A stretch of DNA of 64,000 nucleotides from Erwinia sp. SLM-02 (GTDB taxonomy: Bacteria; Pseudomonadota; Gammaproteobacteria; Enterobacterales; Enterobacteriaceae), in the NCBI RefSeq assembly GCF_037450285.1, contig NZ_JAQISN010000001.1, positions 682,001 to 746,000 on the forward strand, written 5' to 3'. The position numbers were made by a program, and so were the translations under genes. The notes under the pieces were generated by a model. The model had not been told where the DNA came from and ran no database searches. It was given only the letters and a program-made list of their open reading frames with translations. Shown piece by piece: positions 8,866 to 18,538 of this stretch. Position 1 is the stretch's first letter. Each line of letters opens with the position of its first letter.

Positions 8866-10152
8866 ATGCAGGAATCCCTGACGTTACAACCTATCGCCCT
8901 GGTCAACGGCACCGTTAACCTCCCTGGTTCCAAGAGCGTATCAAACCGCGCGCTTCTGCTGGCTGCGCTGGCGAATGGCACCACCCGTTTGACTAACCTG
9001 CTGGACAGCGATGACGTTCGCCACATGCTCAATGCGCTGCAGCAGCTTGGCGTGCACTACACGCTGTCTGCCGACCGCACGGTGTGTGAAGTGGTAGGTC
9101 AGGGTGGGGCACTGAAGGCTGAAGGTGCGCTGGAACTGTTCCTTGGCAATGCCGGTACGGCAATGCGTCCGCTGGCCGCCGCGCTGTGCCTGGGAAGCAA
9201 TGATATCGTGCTGACCGGTGAGCCGCGTATGAAAGAGCGCCCGATTGGTCATCTGGTTGATGCGCTGCGACAGGGCGGTGCGGTTATTGAGTATCTTGAC
9301 CAGGAAGACTATCCGCCGCTGCGTCTCAGGGGGGGGTTTAGCGGCGGCGATGTGTCCGTTGATGGCAGCGTATCCAGCCAGTTCCTGACCGCGCTGCTGA
9401 TGACGGCTCCGCTGGCGGCAAATGACACGCATATCGTCATCAAAGGCGAGCTCGTCTCCAGGCCGTACATTGATATCACCCTCAATCTGATGGCAGCCTT
9501 TGGGATTGAGGTTGAGAACGACAGCTATCGCGCTTTCCACATTCGTGGACAGCAGCAGTATCAGGCACCGGGTGACTATCTGGTTGAAGGGGACGCGTCT
9601 TCGGCTTCCTACTTCCTGGCCGCGGCGGCCATCAAGGGCGGCACCGTTAAAGTGACCGGCATCGGACGTAAGAGTATGCAGGGTGATATTCGTTTTGCCG
9701 ACGTGCTGGAGAAAATGGGTGCCAGCATTGAGTGGGGTGATGACTTCATTGCCTGCACCCGCGGCGAGCTGAATGCCATCGATTTGGATATGAATCATAT
9801 CCCCGATGCGGCGATGACGATTGCCACCGCCGCACTGTTTGCCAACGGCACCACGGTTATGCGTAACATTTATAACTGGCGCGTTAAGGAAACCGACCGC
9901 CTGGCGGCAATGGCTACCGAGCTGCGTAAAGTCGGTGCAGAGGTTGAAGAAGGCCACGACTTTATCCGCGTAACGCCTCCTGCTGCTATTCAGTATGCCG
10001 AGATTGGTACTTACAACGATCACCGTATGGCCATGTGCTTCTCGCTGGTTGCGCTTTCCAGTACGCCGATTACGATCCTCGATCCGAAATGTACCGCGAA
10101 AACTTTCCCGGACTATTTTGAACAGCTTGCCCGCATCAGTCAGCTGGCATAA
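8866..10152 (+). CDS. aroA: 3-phosphoshikimate 1-carboxyvinyltransferase (EPSP synthase)
   Basis: AroA joins shikimate 3-phosphate and phosphoenolpyruvate in aromatic amino acid synthesis. The chosen ATG (8866) gives 428 residues starting MQESLTLQPI, which matches enterobacterial AroA. An upstream ATG at 8857 sits only 3 bases from the GGAG site and is less likely. Visible motifs are LPGSKSVSNRALLLAA, LFLGNAGTAMRPL (the loop that defines class I, glyphosate-sensitive forms), RPIGHLVDAL, and the catalytic-region NHIPDAAMT and RVKETDRL. It is downstream of serC. The E. coli neighbour ycaL is absent and cmk follows after about 210 bp. Confidence 0.97.
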   Translation: MQESLTLQPIALVNGTVNLPGSKSVSNRALLLAALANGTTRLTNLLDSDDVRHMLNALQQLGVHYTLSADRTVCEVVGQGGALKAEGALELFLGNAGTAMRPLAAALCLGSNDIVLTGEPRMKERPIGHLVDALRQGGAVIEYLDQEDYPPLRLRGGFSGGDVSVDGSVSSQFLTALLMTAPLAANDTHIVIKGELVSRPYIDITLNLMAAFGIEVENDSYRAFHIRGQQQYQAPGDYLVEGDASSASYFLAAAAIKGGTVKVTGIGRKSMQGDIRFADVLEKMGASIEWGDDFIACTRGELNAIDLDMNHIPDAAMTIATAALFANGTTVMRNIYNWRVKETDRLAAMATELRKVGAEVEEGHDFIRVTPPAAIQYAEIGTYNDHRMAMCFSLVALSSTPITILDPKCTAKTFPDYFEQLARISQLA

Positions 10153-10159
10153 CTGATAA

Positions 10160-10184
10160 TTCCGCCGCACCCCGTGCGGCGGAA
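10160..10184 (+). terminator. GC-rich hairpin after aroA
   Basis: An 11-bp perfect stem (TTCCGCCGCAC with GTGCGGCGGAA, loop CCC) starts 8 bases after the aroA stop. No clear T-run follows, so it may stabilise the mRNA end or act with Rho. Confidence 0.6.
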
Positions 10185-10294
10185 AATGCTTTCCTGTCAA
10201 TGGATCCTGCCTCCTTCCCCACCTTATGATCGAACCTGTCTAAAATTTTGTGGCTGACTATGTTTAAGGGGTAACTATCCCCGTTTTTGCAGCG

Positions 10295-10300
10295 TATAAT
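10295..10300 (+). promoter_or_regulatory. Candidate -10 box of cmk
   Basis: A consensus TATAAT lies 61 bp before the cmk ATG. I see no good -35 hexamer at 16-18 bp, so this is a tentative assignment. Confidence 0.4.
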
Positions 10301-10360
10301 GCGCGACGACATTTGTCTGGGCACCGTTAGCCGCAGGCATTCCACCGACAGGAGAACGAC

Positions 10361-11044
10361 ATGACGGCAATAGCCCCAGTGATCACCATTGATGGCCCAA
10401 GTGGTGCGGGTAAAGGCACATTATGTAAAGCGATGGCCGAAGCATTGCAATGGCACCTGTTGGATTCTGGCGCAATCTATCGCGTGCTGGCGCTTGCAGC
10501 GCTGCATCACCAGGTCGATATTACTTCTGAAGAAGCGCTGGTACCGCTGGCTGCACACCTTGATGTGCGTTTTGTCTCCAGTGAAGGTGAGATGGAAGTT
10601 ATCCTTGAAGGTGAGGATGTGTCAGGGGAGATCCGCACTCAGGACGTCAGTAACACCGCTTCTAAAGTTGCCGCGTTTCCTCGCGTGCGCGAAGCGCTGT
10701 TACGCCGCCAGCGTGGTTTTCGTGAACATCCGGGCCTGATCGCCGATGGGCGGGATATGGGGACGGTGGTATTCCCGGATGCGCCGGTTAAAATTTTCCT
10801 TGATGCCAGTTCAGAAGAACGTGCGCACCGCCGCATGCTACAGTTGCAGGAAAAGGGCTTTAATGTTAACTTTGAGCGCCTTTTATCCGAGATAAAAGAG
10901 CGTGATGAGCGCGATCGTAACCGCGCAATTGCACCTCTGGTGCCGGCTGACGATGCCTTAGTGCTTGATTCGACAACGATGTCTATTGAGCAGGTTATTG
11001 AAATCGCGCTAAAATATGCGCGCGAAAAGCTTGCCATCGCGTAA
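10361..11044 (+). CDS. cmk: Cytidylate kinase
   Basis: Cmk phosphorylates CMP and dCMP with ATP for nucleotide recycling. The 227 residues equal the E. coli length. The P-loop is GPSGAGKGT at residues 12-20. The family's DGRDMGTVVFPDAPVKIFL segment and the arginine-rich RAHRRML lid are present. The ribosome site is AGGAG, 7 bases before the ATG. rpsA follows after 151 bp on the same strand, the conserved cmk-rpsA arrangement. Confidence 0.98.
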   Translation: MTAIAPVITIDGPSGAGKGTLCKAMAEALQWHLLDSGAIYRVLALAALHHQVDITSEEALVPLAAHLDVRFVSSEGEMEVILEGEDVSGEIRTQDVSNTASKVAAFPRVREALLRRQRGFREHPGLIADGRDMGTVVFPDAPVKIFLDASSEERAHRRMLQLQEKGFNVNFERLLSEIKERDERDRNRAIAPLVPADDALVLDSTTMSIEQVIEIALKYAREKLAIA

Positions 11045-11063
11045 TAGGTAATTCCGACGACGG

Positions 11064-11195
11064 TGCACTATACTGTGCAGCTGTTCGCAAAATTTAATTA
11101 ACCCTGTGATATGGATGTTATGGGGCATGTGAAACAACCCCACCCGTCAGGATGTCAGGTGGACGTTAAATTGAAGAATCCTGAAGATTATCAAT
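11064..11195 (+). promoter_or_regulatory. rpsA promoter and structured leader
   Basis: TATACT at 11069-11074 is a candidate -10 box. It is flanked by perfect 5-bp inverted repeats (TGCAC and GTGCA). The leader has a CCACC/GGTGG pairing at about 11141-11162. The start codon has no strong Shine-Dalgarno sequence, only GAAGATT, 6 bases before ATG. In E. coli the rpsA leader also lacks a good ribosome site and relies on folded structure. S1 represses its own translation through this region. Confidence 0.55.
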
Positions 11196-12869
11196 ATGAC
11201 TGAATCTTTTGCTCAACTATTTGAAGAATCACTGAAAACAATCGAAACCCGTCCGGGTTCCATCGTTCGCGGCGTTGTTGTTGCTATCGACAAAGACGTC
11301 GTTCTGGTTGATGCGGGCCTGAAATCTGAATCTGCAATTCCTGCAGAGCAGTTCAAAAACGCAGCCGGCGAACTGGAAATCCAGGTTGGCGACGAAGTAG
11401 ACGTTGCTCTGGATGCAGTGGAAGACGGCTTCGGTGAAACCCTGCTGTCCCGTGAGAAAGCTAAACGTCACGAAGCTTGGATCACGCTGGAAAAAGCTTA
11501 CGAAGATGCTGAAACTGTTACCGGTATTATCAACGGCAAAGTTAAAGGTGGCTTCACAGTTGAGCTGAACGGTATTCGTGCGTTCCTGCCAGGTTCACTG
11601 GTAGACGTTCGTCCAGTGCGTGATACTCTGCACCTGGAAGGCAAAGAGCTTGAGTTCAAAGTAATCAAGCTGGATCAGAAGCGTAACAACGTGGTTGTTT
11701 CACGTCGTGCGGTTATCGAATCCGAGAACAGCGCAGAGCGCGATCAGCTGCTGGAAAACCTGCAGGAAGGCATGGAAGTTAAAGGTATCGTTAAGAACCT
11801 CACTGACTACGGTGCATTCGTTGATCTGGGCGGCGTTGACGGCCTTCTGCACATCACTGACATGGCCTGGAAACGCGTTAAGCATCCAAGCGAAATCGTC
11901 AATGTTGGCGACGAAATCAACGTGAAAGTGCTGAAATTCGACCGCGAGCGTACCCGTGTTTCTCTGGGTCTGAAGCAGCTGGGCGAAGATCCATGGGTTG
12001 CTATCGCGAAACGTTACCCAGAAGGCACCAAGCTGACTGGTCGTGTAACCAACCTGACCGACTACGGCTGCTTCGTTGAAATCGAAGAAGGCGTTGAAGG
12101 CCTGGTACACGTTTCTGAAATGGACTGGACCAACAAAAACATTCACCCATCTAAAGTTGTTAACGTGGGCGATGTTGTTGAAGTTATGGTTCTGGACATC
12201 GACGAAGAACGTCGTCGTATCTCCCTGGGTCTGAAGCAGTGCAAATCTAACCCATGGCAGCAGTTCGCAGAAACCCACAACAAGGGCGACCGCGTTGAAG
12301 GTAAAATCAAGTCAATCACTGACTTCGGTATCTTCATCGGCCTGGACGGCGGCATCGACGGCCTGGTTCACCTGTCTGACATCTCCTGGAACGCTACCGG
12401 AGAAGAAGCAGTTCGTGAATACAAGAAAGGCGACGAAATCGCAGCTGTGGTTCTGCAGGTTGACGCAGAGCGCGAGCGTATCTCCCTGGGCGTTAAGCAG
12501 CTGGCAGAAGATCCGTTCAACAACTACATCTCTCTGAATAAGAAAGGTGCAATTGTTAACGGTAAAGTGACTGCAGTTGACGCTAAAGGTGCTACAGTTG
12601 AATTAGCTGACGGCGTTGAAGGTTACCTGCGTGCTTCTGAAGCCTCGCTGGACCGCGTTGAAGACGCAACTCTGGTTCTGAATGTTGGCGACGATGTTGA
12701 AGCCAAATTCACCGGCGTTGACCGTAAAAACCGCGTTGTTAGCCTGTCTGTTCGTGCGAAAGACCAGGCTGACGAGAAAGAAGCCATCAATACTGTTAAC
12801 ACCAAACAGGAAGAAGGCAACTTCTCTAACGCTATGGCTGAAGCTTTCAAAGCAGCTAAAGGCGAGTAA
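11196..12869 (+). CDS. rpsA: 30S ribosomal protein S1
   Basis: S1 binds mRNA and helps the 30S subunit initiate on structured or weak leaders. The protein has 557 residues as in E. coli. Six S1 (OB-fold) repeats are readable. Repeats three to five share TDYGxFV/TDFGIFI and GLVHxSxxxW-type motifs at about residues 205-225, 290-310 and 377-400. The first two repeats are the divergent ribosome-binding ones. Codon use is strongly biased, as expected for a highly expressed gene. It is followed by a GNRA-looped hairpin and then ihfB. Confidence 0.98.
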   Translation: MTESFAQLFEESLKTIETRPGSIVRGVVVAIDKDVVLVDAGLKSESAIPAEQFKNAAGELEIQVGDEVDVALDAVEDGFGETLLSREKAKRHEAWITLEKAYEDAETVTGIINGKVKGGFTVELNGIRAFLPGSLVDVRPVRDTLHLEGKELEFKVIKLDQKRNNVVVSRRAVIESENSAERDQLLENLQEGMEVKGIVKNLTDYGAFVDLGGVDGLLHITDMAWKRVKHPSEIVNVGDEINVKVLKFDRERTRVSLGLKQLGEDPWVAIAKRYPEGTKLTGRVTNLTDYGCFVEIEEGVEGLVHVSEMDWTNKNIHPSKVVNVGDVVEVMVLDIDEERRRISLGLKQCKSNPWQQFAETHNKGDRVEGKIKSITDFGIFIGLDGGIDGLVHLSDISWNATGEEAVREYKKGDEIAAVVLQVDAERERISLGVKQLAEDPFNNYISLNKKGAIVNGKVTAVDAKGATVELADGVEGYLRASEASLDRVEDATLVLNVGDDVEAKFTGVDRKNRVVSLSVRAKDQADEKEAINTVNTKQEEGNFSNAMAEAFKAAKGE

Positions 12870-12880
12870 TCTTCGCTTTA

Positions 12881-12900
12881 AGGGCAGCGCAAGCTGCCCT
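12881..12900 (+). terminator. Hairpin after rpsA
   Basis: An 8-bp perfect stem (AGGGCAGC with GCTGCCCT) is closed by a GCAA tetraloop, 11 bases after the rpsA stop. It lacks a T-run, so it may act as a mRNA-end stabiliser or a leaky stop before ihfB. Confidence 0.6.
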
Positions 12901-12953
12901 GTATCGTCGATAACTGCCAGAGCTATTCCTACAAGGGATTAACCGGAGGTTTT

Positions 12954-13241
12954 ATGACCAAGTCAGAACTTATTGAAAGACTTGCTGGCCAGCACTCTCA
13001 TATACCGGCGAAAGTCGTTGAGGATGCGGTAAAAGAGATGCTTGAGCATATGGCGACGACCCTGTCGCAGGGCGAACGCATTGAAATCCGGGGATTTGGC
13101 AGCTTCTCTTTGCATTATCGTGCACCTCGTACCGGCCGTAACCCGAAAACGGGTGACAAAGTGGAGTTGGAAGGTAAATACGTTCCACACTTCAAGCCAG
13201 GTAAAGAACTGCGCGATCGCGCCAATATCTACGGCAGCTGA
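12954..13241 (+). CDS. ihfB: Integration host factor subunit beta
   Basis: IhfB pairs with IhfA to bend DNA at specific sites in recombination, replication and promoter control. The 95-residue HU/IHF fold is complete. It contains the helical N-terminus, the dimer strand GERIEIRGFGSFSLHYR, the DNA-inserting arm with RNPKTGDKV (the proline that intercalates), and the C-terminal HFKPGKELRDR. A GGAGG ribosome site precedes the start. Confidence 0.98.
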   Translation: MTKSELIERLAGQHSHIPAKVVEDAVKEMLEHMATTLSQGERIEIRGFGSFSLHYRAPRTGRNPKTGDKVELEGKYVPHFKPGKELRDRANIYGS

Positions 13242-13255
13242 TAGCGACGAAACGA

Positions 13256-13283
13256 TAAAAACGACACTCAAGTGTCGTTTTTT
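13256..13283 (+). terminator. Terminator of ihfB
   Basis: A 7-bp core stem (ACGACAC with GTGTCGT, loop TCAA) is extended by A-T pairs and followed by a run of nine T. It is a strong intrinsic terminator. Confidence 0.9.
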
Positions 13284-13455
13284 TTTGCCTGCTGCAGGGT
13301 AATCAGCTCAGTTAAAAACTGAGCACGTCACGCAATATCCCCTTCCCGTTACTGCAAAAAATAAACAATCTGCGGCCTGTCTCTGAGCTCTGATGTAACG
13401 CTAATGCCCACCTCTCCCGTAAAGGACACACTTGGCCCTACATCAGGGAGGGATC

Positions 13456-15720
13456 ATGCGAATAACAGCAACATTGCTGGCGGGCAGTCTTGTGATCGGC
13501 ACTTTGCCGCTCACGGTCCTGCCGCACTTACCCGGTTATGGTTACGACATAGCGGTACTGCTACTTTTATTCTTATTCATGCGCTGCCCGCGGCGCATTG
13601 TGGTCTTTGCCGCGATGGTTTTACTCTCGTCGCTCTGGCCCCTGAATACCGCCCGATCGCTTCAGGGCCAAATTGAGCGACTGACGCAGGGTGTGGTGCA
13701 GGCGGAAGTGCAGATTGATACCGTACTCCCCGGCGGGGAGCGGGCCAGAGTGCGGTTGTTCAGGCAGGATGGCCGGATTCTTTTTCCTCCGATCTATGCT
13801 TCTTTGAAATTACCGAGCGCTGAACGGTCATTCTGCCAGGGGCAGCGCTGGGACATGGCGCTGGCGCTTCGCCCGCTTCACGCTCAACTGAATGAGGGGG
13901 GATTTGACCGCCAGCGATTCTCTCTGGCAAGTAGCATGCCGCTAACGGGCAAAGCTATCGCCGCGAAGGTACGACAACCGCATTGCAGCTGGCGCGCAAG
14001 CATTATGGAGGCTGCGCGTAAGCACTACGGCCATTTACCCTGGCAGGCGCTGATTACTGCGCTGGCTTTCGGCGACCGTTCGGAGGTCAGGCGTGAAATC
14101 ACCCAGCTGTTAAGGGAAACCGGTACGGCACATCTGATGGCCATCGCCGGAATGCAGATTGGACTGGCTGCCGGTTTTGGCTGGCTTGTGGCGAGAGTCA
14201 TTCAGTTCTTTTTCCCGGCATGGCTGATAACCTATCGCTTTCCTTTGTACTGCAGTCTGCTGGTGGGATTAGTCTACTGCTGGCTCTCCGGCAGCAATCC
14301 ACCCGCAATGCGGGCTATGCTGGCCCTGCTGATGTGGAGCGCACTCAGGCTGAAAGGGATCAACTGCAGCAGCTGGCAGGTATGGCTGTTTTGCATTGCG
14401 CTAATCCTTTTTCTTGAACCGCTCAGCGTTCTTTCAGACAGTTTATGGATGTCGGCACTGGCAGTGGCGGGGTTGCTTATCTGGTATCAATGCTTTGCGC
14501 TTCCTTCTCGTTTTCGTAGAGGAAAGTGCTGGCTGCCGCTGCGACTGCTGCATTTGCAACTGGGTATGCTGCTGTTGTTAATGCCGCTGCAGGTCTTTAT
14601 TTTTCACGGTTTCAGCCTGAGTGCATTAGTCGCTAACCTCTGGGCTGTACCGCTGATATCCCTGGTTACCGTACCGCTGATTCTGACCTCGCTGCTGTGT
14701 AATTTCCTGCCGTCGATTGGTCCTTTTATGTGGTGGCTTGCAGACCGTTCACTGGCGCTGGTTTTTTTCCCTCTACAGCAGCTACCTGACGGCTGGTTTT
14801 CACTGGCAAGTCACTTTGCCGCAGGCTCGTTTGCCTGCTGGCTGTTTCTGCTGGCATGGCGCTTCAACTGGTGGCGAAGTTCTCCGGCTACCCTTATGGC
14901 GTGCGCTTTGTTGCTACTGAGCTGGCGGAATTTTAACGTCAAGCCCGAGTGGCGCGTGGACATGCTTGATGTTGGCCATGGATTAGCCGTGGTGATCTCA
15001 CAGCGTGGCCAGGCAGTATTATACGATACCGGCAACCGCTGGCCGGGGGGAGATGCCGCCCATAGCCAGATTATTCCGTGGCTGCAATGGCAGGGGTTAA
15101 CGCTGACCGACGTGGTGATCAGTCATGCTCATCTGGATCACATTGGTGGATTACCGAGTATTCAGTCGGCGTTTCCGGATGCCCGGGTGCATAGCGCCTT
15201 AAAGCGTCCGGGGCATTTACCGTGCCACCGGGGAGTAAGCTGGCGCTGGCAGGGGCTGATGTTTAAAGCCCTGTGGCCGCCAAAGGATATGCCCGGAGAG
15301 GGCAATAACCAGTCATGCGTAGTGGCGATCGGTGACGGACGCTGGCGCGTGCTGCTCACCGGGGATATTGAGCGTGAGGCCGAACTTCAGCTTGTTACCG
15401 GGCAACGTGATGCATTAGGTGCCGATCTACTACAGGTTCCACATCACGGCAGCCGCACCTCATCTTCCCCCCCTCTGCTTCGCGCGGTCGCCCCGAAGGC
15501 GGCTATTGCCTCCGCAGCTCGCTACAGCGCGTGGCGGCTACCCGCCACGAAAATAATTACGCGCTATGCTGAAAATCACATAATGTGGCGTGATACCGCA
15601 CTTTCCGGGCAGATTAGCGCGCGTTTTTTCGTTGATAACTGGCATCTTTTAGGGTTAAGAGAACAAATAATGAACCGTTGGTACCATCAGTGGTTTGGCG
15701 TACCCAGGGAATCCAGGTAG
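13456..15720 (+). CDS. comEC: ComEC/Rec2-family membrane protein (YcaI)
   Basis: This protein corresponds to E. coli YcaI and to ComEC, the inner-membrane channel for single-stranded DNA uptake in competent bacteria. The chosen ATG (13456) has a GGGAGGG ribosome site and gives 754 residues, as in E. coli. An upstream TTG at 13432 is unlikely. The order is an N-terminal membrane pair and soluble OB-like region, a central polytopic Competence domain (residues about 200-480, with FGDRSEV and GTAHLMAIAG), then a metallo-beta-lactamase-like domain. That last domain has ISHAHLDHIGG near residue 555 and PHHGSRTSS near 660. It lies just upstream of msbA. The competence regulator gene sxy is in the same window. 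Confidence 0.93.
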   Translation: MRITATLLAGSLVIGTLPLTVLPHLPGYGYDIAVLLLLFLFMRCPRRIVVFAAMVLLSSLWPLNTARSLQGQIERLTQGVVQAEVQIDTVLPGGERARVRLFRQDGRILFPPIYASLKLPSAERSFCQGQRWDMALALRPLHAQLNEGGFDRQRFSLASSMPLTGKAIAAKVRQPHCSWRASIMEAARKHYGHLPWQALITALAFGDRSEVRREITQLLRETGTAHLMAIAGMQIGLAAGFGWLVARVIQFFFPAWLITYRFPLYCSLLVGLVYCWLSGSNPPAMRAMLALLMWSALRLKGINCSSWQVWLFCIALILFLEPLSVLSDSLWMSALAVAGLLIWYQCFALPSRFRRGKCWLPLRLLHLQLGMLLLLMPLQVFIFHGFSLSALVANLWAVPLISLVTVPLILTSLLCNFLPSIGPFMWWLADRSLALVFFPLQQLPDGWFSLASHFAAGSFACWLFLLAWRFNWWRSSPATLMACALLLLSWRNFNVKPEWRVDMLDVGHGLAVVISQRGQAVLYDTGNRWPGGDAAHSQIIPWLQWQGLTLTDVVISHAHLDHIGGLPSIQSAFPDARVHSALKRPGHLPCHRGVSWRWQGLMFKALWPPKDMPGEGNNQSCVVAIGDGRWRVLLTGDIEREAELQLVTGQRDALGADLLQVPHHGSRTSSSPPLLRAVAPKAAIASAARYSAWRLPATKIITRYAENHIMWRDTALSGQISARFFVDNWHLLGLREQIMNRWYHQWFGVPRESR

Positions 15721-15755
15721 AATGAGCGGCTATTTCAACTAAAGCTGGTCAACTA

Positions 15756-17504
15756 ATGCATCTTGATAAAGATTTCTCTACCTGGCAGACATTTCGTCGT
15801 CTCTGGCCAATGATTGTGCCTTATAAGGCGGGATTGATTGTGGCCGCTATCGCGCTGATCCTTAACGCGGCGGGCGATACGCTTATGCTGTCACTGCTGA
15901 AGCCTTTACTTGATGACGGTTTTGGTAAGGCGGATAGTTCTGTCCTGATATGGATGCCGCTGGCCGTTATTGGTCTGATGCTGATTCGCGGGATCACCAG
16001 CTATGCTTCCAGCTACTGCATCTCCTGGGTGTCCGGAAATGTCGTTATGGGCATGCGTCGCAGGCTGTTCAGTCACATGATGGGCATGCCGGTATCGTTT
16101 TTCGATCAGCAATCCACCGGAACGCTGCTTTCGCGCATCACCTATGATTCTGAACAGGTCGCGTCTTCCTCTTCCAGCGCGCTGGTCACGGTTGTGCGAG
16201 AAGGTGCTTCGATCATCGGCCTGTTTATTATGATGTTCTATTACAGCTGGCAGCTGTCGCTGATCCTGATCGTTCTGGCGCCAATCGTATCCTTCGCTAT
16301 TCGCAGCGTTTCAAAGCGCTTTCGTAATATCAGCAAGAATATGCAGAACACGATGGGGCAGGTGACCACCAGCGCCGAGCAGATGCTGAAAGGGCACAAA
16401 GAAGTGCTGATTTTCGGTGGGCAGCAGATCGAAAGCGAACGTTTCGATCGCGTCAGTAACCGCATGCGCCAGCAGGGCATGAAACTGGTTTCCGCTTCGT
16501 CTATCTCCGATCCGATTATTCAGCTGATTGCTTCGCTGGCTCTGGCATTTGTTCTGTATGCAGCAAGCTTCCCAAGCGTCATGGAAACCCTTACTGCGGG
16601 TACGATTACCGTTGTCTTCTCCTCAATGATTGCGCTGATGCGTCCGCTTAAGTCCCTGACCAACGTTAACGCGCAGTTCCAGCGCGGTATGGCGGCCTGC
16701 CAGACGCTGTTCGCGATTCTGGACAGCGAGCAGGAAAATGACAAGGGCACCCGCAGCGTCGACCGCGTGAAAGGCGATATCGAATTCCGCAATGTCACCT
16801 TCGCCTATCCGGGCCGCGAAATTCCCGCGCTGAAGAACATTAACCTTAATATTCCGGCGGGGAAAACCGTTGCTCTGGTCGGGCGTTCGGGTTCAGGTAA
16901 GTCAACCATTGCCAGCCTGCTGACGCGCTTCTACGATATTCAGCAGGGTGAAATTCTGATGGATGGCCACGAACTGCGGGAATATACCCTGTCGTCGCTG
17001 CGTAATCAGGTGGCGCTGGTTTCGCAGAACGTGCACCTGTTTAACGACACTATCGCTAACAATATCGCCTATGCACGTAGCGAGCAGTACAGTCGCGAAG
17101 ATATCGAAAAAGCGGCGACAATGGCCCATGCCATGGACTTTATTGGCAAGATGGAACACGGCCTGGATACCGTTATCGGTGAAAACGGCGTGCTGCTTTC
17201 GGGCGGACAGCGCCAGCGTATTGCCATTGCGCGAGCGCTGCTGCGCGACTGCCCGGTGCTGATTCTGGATGAGGCCACCTCGGCACTCGATACGGAATCC
17301 GAACGCGCAATTCAGGCGGCACTGGACGAGCTGCAGAAAAACCGGACCTCGCTGGTTATCGCTCACCGTCTGTCGACTATCGAAAAAGCCGATGAGATTG
17401 TGGTGGTGGAAGACGGTCAGATTGTTGAGCGCGGCAGCCATGAAACGCTGCTGGCTGAACGCGGCGCTTACGCCCAGCTACACAAGATGCAGTTTGGTCA
17501 ATGA
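15756..17504 (+). CDS. msbA: Lipid A/phospholipid flippase ABC transporter MsbA
   Basis: MsbA flips core-lipid A across the inner membrane, feeding LPS transport. The 582 residues match E. coli. Six membrane segments span about residues 20-310. The ATPase domain has Walker A GRSGSGKST (376-384), signature LSGGQRQR (480-487) and Walker B LILDEAT right after. The stop overlaps the lpxK start by 4 bp (ATGA), so the two are translationally coupled as in E. coli. Confidence 0.98.
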   Translation: MHLDKDFSTWQTFRRLWPMIVPYKAGLIVAAIALILNAAGDTLMLSLLKPLLDDGFGKADSSVLIWMPLAVIGLMLIRGITSYASSYCISWVSGNVVMGMRRRLFSHMMGMPVSFFDQQSTGTLLSRITYDSEQVASSSSSALVTVVREGASIIGLFIMMFYYSWQLSLILIVLAPIVSFAIRSVSKRFRNISKNMQNTMGQVTTSAEQMLKGHKEVLIFGGQQIESERFDRVSNRMRQQGMKLVSASSISDPIIQLIASLALAFVLYAASFPSVMETLTAGTITVVFSSMIALMRPLKSLTNVNAQFQRGMAACQTLFAILDSEQENDKGTRSVDRVKGDIEFRNVTFAYPGREIPALKNINLNIPAGKTVALVGRSGSGKSTIASLLTRFYDIQQGEILMDGHELREYTLSSLRNQVALVSQNVHLFNDTIANNIAYARSEQYSREDIEKAATMAHAMDFIGKMEHGLDTVIGENGVLLSGGQRQRIAIARALLRDCPVLILDEATSALDTESERAIQAALDELQKNRTSLVIAHRLSTIEKADEIVVVEDGQIVERGSHETLLAERGAYAQLHKMQFGQ

Positions 17505-18475
17505 TTGAGCGCATTTGGAGCGGTCGTTCAGCGCTGTACGTGCTGCTGCTGCCGCTCAGCCTGCTTTACGGACTTATCAGCAACCTGCTGCGGTTGAGTT
17601 ATGTCTGGGGCTGGCGTCAGGCGTGGCGCGCGCCGGTGCCTGTCGTGGTCGTGGGTAACCTCACCGCCGGCGGCAATGGCAAAACGCCGGTGGTTATCTG
17701 GCTGGTGCAGGCCCTGCAGCAGCGAGGTTTACGGGTTGGTGTAGTCTCACGCGGCTACGGCGGCAAGGCCGTCCGCTATCCCCTGGTGCTGGATCCACAA
17801 ACCACCACCGCTGAAGCGGGTGACGAACCGGTGCTGATTTATCAGCGCACCGGTGCCGCCGTGGCCGTATCTCCCCGCCGCCGCGAAGCCGTTGAGGCTT
17901 TACTGACCAGCGGGCAGATAGATATTGTCGTCACCGACGACGGACTACAGCACTATGCCCTGGCTCGTGATATTGAAATCGTGGTGGTTGACGGCGAGCG
18001 TCGTTTTGGTAACGGCTGGTGGCTGCCGGCAGGCCCGATGCGTGAACGCGTCGGCAGGCTGAAGAGCGTAACGGCGGTGATCAATAACGGCGGCGTGACG
18101 CACACGGGGGAACTGGCTATGCAGCTGGTGCCTGGCCCGGCAGTTAACCTGCTGACGGGCGAAAAATGTGATGCAGTCACGCTGGATAACGTCGTCGCTA
18201 TGGCGGGTATTGGCCACCCACCGAGGTTCTTTAATACACTGCGTCAGCTGGGCGTGTCTCCGGTAAAGGAGGTGGCGTTCGCGGACCATCAGGATTACAG
18301 CGCAGAGGCGCTCAGCTCGCTGGCTGAACCGCATCAGACGCTGCTGATGACCGAAAAAGACGCGGTGAAAGCCCGTGCTTTTGCCCGTGCGAACTGGTGG
18401 TATTTGCCGGTGGATGCCGTGCTGTCGGAAGCCGAGCCGCTGCTGGCACGTATCCAGGCGCTGAACAACGGTTAA
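17501..18475 (+). CDS. lpxK: Tetraacyldisaccharide 4'-kinase
   Basis: LpxK phosphorylates the 4' position of the lipid A disaccharide at the inner face of the membrane. The 324 residues are close to the 328 of E. coli. An N-terminal hydrophobic helix (YVLLLPLSLLYGLI) anchors it. The P-loop is GNLTAGGNGKTP at residues 52-63, followed by SRGYGGK and the catalytic-region VTDDGLQHYAL. It sits in the msbA-lpxK operon. Confidence 0.97.
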   Translation: MIERIWSGRSALYVLLLPLSLLYGLISNLLRLSYVWGWRQAWRAPVPVVVVGNLTAGGNGKTPVVIWLVQALQQRGLRVGVVSRGYGGKAVRYPLVLDPQTTTAEAGDEPVLIYQRTGAAVAVSPRRREAVEALLTSGQIDIVVTDDGLQHYALARDIEIVVVDGERRFGNGWWLPAGPMRERVGRLKSVTAVINNGGVTHTGELAMQLVPGPAVNLLTGEKCDAVTLDNVVAMAGIGHPPRFFNTLRQLGVSPVKEVAFADHQDYSAEALSSLAEPHQTLLMTEKDAVKARAFARANWWYLPVDAVLSEAEPLLARIQALNNG

Positions 18476-18538
18476 CCCAAAGTTATTCTTTCGCCGGTCA
18501 GCGCTTAATGAAAACGTATCCGTTGACGGGGTAGCGCC

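Noticed and set aside
8941..10200. 419-residue open frame antisense to aroA
   Set aside because: It overlaps an intact, highly conserved aroA over its whole length, with Gln/Arg/His-rich shadow composition.
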